Assembly: GCA_017614275.1 (NCBI GenBank) | Contig: JAGACE010000172.1 | Location: forward strand, 1-6,919 | Direction: 5' to 3' | From: Clostridia bacterium | Lineage (GTDB): Bacteria > Bacillota > Clostridia > Oscillospirales > Acutalibacteraceae | DNA: 6,919 nt | In this document: piece by piece, positions 5,568-6,919 of the stretch | How positions within the stretch are numbered: position 1 is the stretch's first letter | Layout of the letters: each line of letters begins with the position of its first letter | Position numbers and translations under genes: made by a program | The notes under the pieces: generated by a model | The model's input: only the letters and a program-made list of their open reading frames with translations | Told to the model about the DNA's origin: nothing | Database searches by the model: none

Positions 5568-5597
5568 GAAATTTCCTCTTCGAAAAGGGGAGGTTTC
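5568..5597 (+). promoter_or_regulatory. 13-bp stem-loop in the dehydrogenase leader
   Basis: GAAATTTCCTCTT (5568-5580) pairs with AAGGGGAGGTTTC (5585-5597) around the loop CGAA, with three T-G wobbles and no mismatch. No T run follows, so it is not an intrinsic terminator. It ends 20 bp before the ribosome binding site. The stem includes GGGGAGG (5587-5593), a purine-rich sequence resembling a Shine-Dalgarno site, held in paired form. An mRNA-stabilising hairpin or a protein-binding RNA element is plausible. Confidence 0.65.
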
Positions 5598-5635
5598 GTA
5601 TCCACAGCACTATTCTTAAAGGAGTTGTAGTAATC

Positions 5636-6745
5636 ATGCCAAGAGTTTACTGTCCCTGGGATGTCATTACCCCGTTCGTCACGGACGCCTTCATCGGCTA
5701 CGGGATCCCGGAAGAAGACGCGAAGATCTGCACCGACGTCCTGCTCGAATCCGACAAGCGCGGGATCGAGAGCCACGGCTGCAACCGCTTCAAACCCATC
5801 TACCTTGACCGCATCAAGGCCGGCATCCAGCAGCCCGTCACCAACTTTGAGATCCTCAAAGAGACCGAGACCACCGCAGTCGTCGACGGACATGACGGCA
5901 TGGGCCAGGTCATCGGCTACAAGTCCATGCAGATGGCGATCGACAAGGCCAAGAAATACGGCCTCGGCATGGTCGCAGTCCGCAACTCCTGCCACTACGG
6001 CATCGCCGGCTACTATGCCTCCCAGGCTGCGAAGCAGGGCTGCATCGGCATCACCGGCACCAACGCCCGCCCGTCCGTCGCTCCCACCTGGGGCGTCGAC
6101 GGCATGTTCGGCACGAACCCGCTGACCATCGGCATCCCCACCGACGAAGACTTCGATTTCGTCATCGACTGCGCCACCTCCATCACCCAGAACGGCAAGA
6201 TCGAGTACTATGAGCGCATCGGGGAAAACATCCACAAGGGCACCGTCATCACCAGAGACGGCGAAGAGTTCTGCGGAGACGCGGGCGAAGGCCTCAAGAT
6301 GATCCGTCAGGGCACCGCGGCCCTCACCACCCTCGGCGGCGCCGGCGAAGCGCTCGGCGGCTACAAGGGTTACGGCTACGCCATGGTCGTCGAACTGCTG
6401 TCTGCCATCCTCCAGGACGGCAACTACGGCAAGATGCTCGACGGAAAAGACGAGAACGGCAACCTGGTCCCCTATCATCTGGGCCACTTCTTCATCGCCA
6501 TCGACACCGACCACTTCCTCGGCGAAGAACTCGCCAGAAAGAAGGCCGGCGAGATCATCCGCTCAGTGCGGAACTCCACCAAGGCGCCGGGTGCCGAGCG
6601 CATCTACACCGCCAACGAAAAAGAGTGGGACGTCTGGCTGGAGAGAAAAGACAAGGGTGTCCCGATCACCGAGCCGGTCCAGAAAGAGATCGTCGCCGTG
6701 CGCGATGAACTGGGCCTGACGCAGTACAAGTTCCCCTGGGAATAA
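5636..6745 (+). CDS. Ldh-family type-2 malate/L-lactate dehydrogenase
   Basis: A 369-residue cytosolic NAD(P)-dependent 2-hydroxyacid dehydrogenase of the LDH2/MDH2 family, which has its own fold distinct from classical Rossmann-type malate dehydrogenase. Family marks are the ESHGCNRF segment (45-52) with His47, probably catalytic; [10 protein letters not shown] (118-127) with His120; [15 protein letters not shown] (139-153); [11 protein letters not shown] (158-168); DCATS (178-182); and [10 protein letters not shown] (241-250). Its length is normal for the family. The start is supported by AAAGGAG at 5618-5624, eleven bases ahead, which is slightly long. A malic enzyme gene follows after 19 bp, so malate is the most likely substrate, with the pair interconverting oxaloacetate, malate and pyruvate. 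L-lactate, sulfolactate, ureidoglycolate or 2,3-diketogulonate are substrates of relatives and cannot be excluded from sequence. Expression probably depends on the region 5514-5597. Confidence 0.93.
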   Translation: MPRVYCPWDVITPFVTDAFIGYGIPEEDAKICTDVLLESDKRGIESHGCNRFKPIYLDRIKAGIQQPVTNFEILKETETTAVVDGHDGMGQVIGYKSMQMAIDKAKKYGLGMVAVRNSCHYGIAGYYASQAAKQGCIGITGTNARPSVAPTWGVDGMFGTNPLTIGIPTDEDFDFVIDCATSITQNGKIEYYERIGENIHKGTVITRDGEEFCGDAGEGLKMIRQGTAALTTLGGAGEALGGYKGYGYAMVVELLSAILQDGNYGKMLDGKDENGNLVPYHLGHFFIAIDTDHFLGEELARKKAGEIIRSVRNSTKAPGAERIYTANEKEWDVWLERKDKGVPITEPVQKEIVAVRDELGLTQYKFPWE

Positions 6746-6764
6746 CGAGCAGAAAGGATCATTT

Positions 6765-6919
6765 ATGGATTACGCGAAAGAGTCTCTCCGCCTGCACGGA
6801 GAATGGAAAGGCAAGATCGAAGTAGTATCCACGGTCCCCACGGAGAACGAGGACGATCTGTCCCTGGCGTATACGCCGGGCGTCGCCCAGCCCTGTCTGG
6901 AGATCCAGAAGGACCCGGA
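6765..6919 (+). CDS. Malic enzyme, N-terminal part (runs off the window)
   Basis: The first 51 complete codons are visible, starting [20 protein letters not shown]. The segment [16 protein letters not shown] (33-48) is the N-terminal signature of bacterial NAD(P)-dependent malic enzymes; the Tyr in AYTPGVA is the usual catalytic acid. The enzyme decarboxylates malate to pyruvate and CO2. The RBS GAAAGGA (6752-6758) lies six bases before ATG. The 19-bp gap from the dehydrogenase, without a terminator or promoter between them, indicates a common transcript. Cofactor preference and C-terminal domains cannot be seen. Confidence 0.93.
   Translation, partial: MDYAKESLRLHGEWKGKIEVVSTVPTENEDDLSLAYTPGVAQPCLEIQKDP

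Noticed and set aside
1..6919. CRISPR array, tRNA, rRNA, insertion sequence or phage genes
   Set aside because: No regularly spaced repeats, no RNA-gene signatures, and no transposase or integrase motifs in any frame.

Overview
The window reads as a GC-rich, low-redundancy stretch of a bacterial chromosome, most likely an anaerobic high-GC member of the Firmicutes (Clostridia or a relative). The support is indirect. Ribosome binding sites are strong and AGGAGG-like. Intrinsic terminators are short, tight hairpins with T runs. One sigma-A promoter has perfect consensus. The gene families (a CadA-type metal-binding protein and ATPase, a YhhN-like protein, a type-2 malate/lactate dehydrogenase beside a malic enzyme) also fit. 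No ribosomal or other phylogenetic marker is present, so the assignment is tentative.

Layout, left to right. (1) Bases 1-21 and 159-179 form a perfect 21-bp inverted repeat. Each arm carries a Shine-Dalgarno sequence and a GTG start, facing outward. Between them lies about 137 bp of GC-rich, hairpin-dense DNA without a clear promoter. (2) The right arm starts a polytopic membrane protein (177-1454) that looks like a Wzy-type polysaccharide polymerase. Its stop codon sits in the loop of its own terminator. (3) A consensus promoter (1493-1521) and an ArsR/SmtB-type 12-2-12 operator (1530-1555) head a five-gene operon. It encodes a free-standing HMA metal-binding protein, a P1B-2 type Zn/Cd/Pb efflux ATPase lacking its own HMA domain, a SmtB-like repressor with an alpha-5 zinc site, a YhhN/lysoplasmalogenase-like membrane protein and a TVP38/DedA-type (VTT) membrane protein. 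It ends at a strong terminator (5466-5492). (4) An AT-rich intergenic region (5493-5635) carries candidate promoter boxes, a spaced 8-bp direct repeat and a 13-bp leader hairpin. It leads into an Ldh-family type-2 malate/lactate dehydrogenase (5636-6745), followed 19 bp later by the start of a malic enzyme (6765, running off the window).

How the genes work together. The metal operon looks self-contained and autoregulated: the repressor should sit on the operator over the transcription start and release it when Zn(II), or a similar divalent ion, binds. The small HMA protein would then act in trans with the ATPase. The two trailing membrane proteins are co-transcribed with, and tightly spaced behind, the repressor, suggesting a membrane-lipid arm of the metal response; this is inference. 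The last two genes suggest a malate module: dehydrogenase (malate/oxaloacetate) plus malic enzyme (malate to pyruvate).

Most of the window is recognisable. The least explained parts are the outward-facing inverted repeat at the left edge, the membrane-protein extension of the zinc operon and the structured leader of the dehydrogenase.
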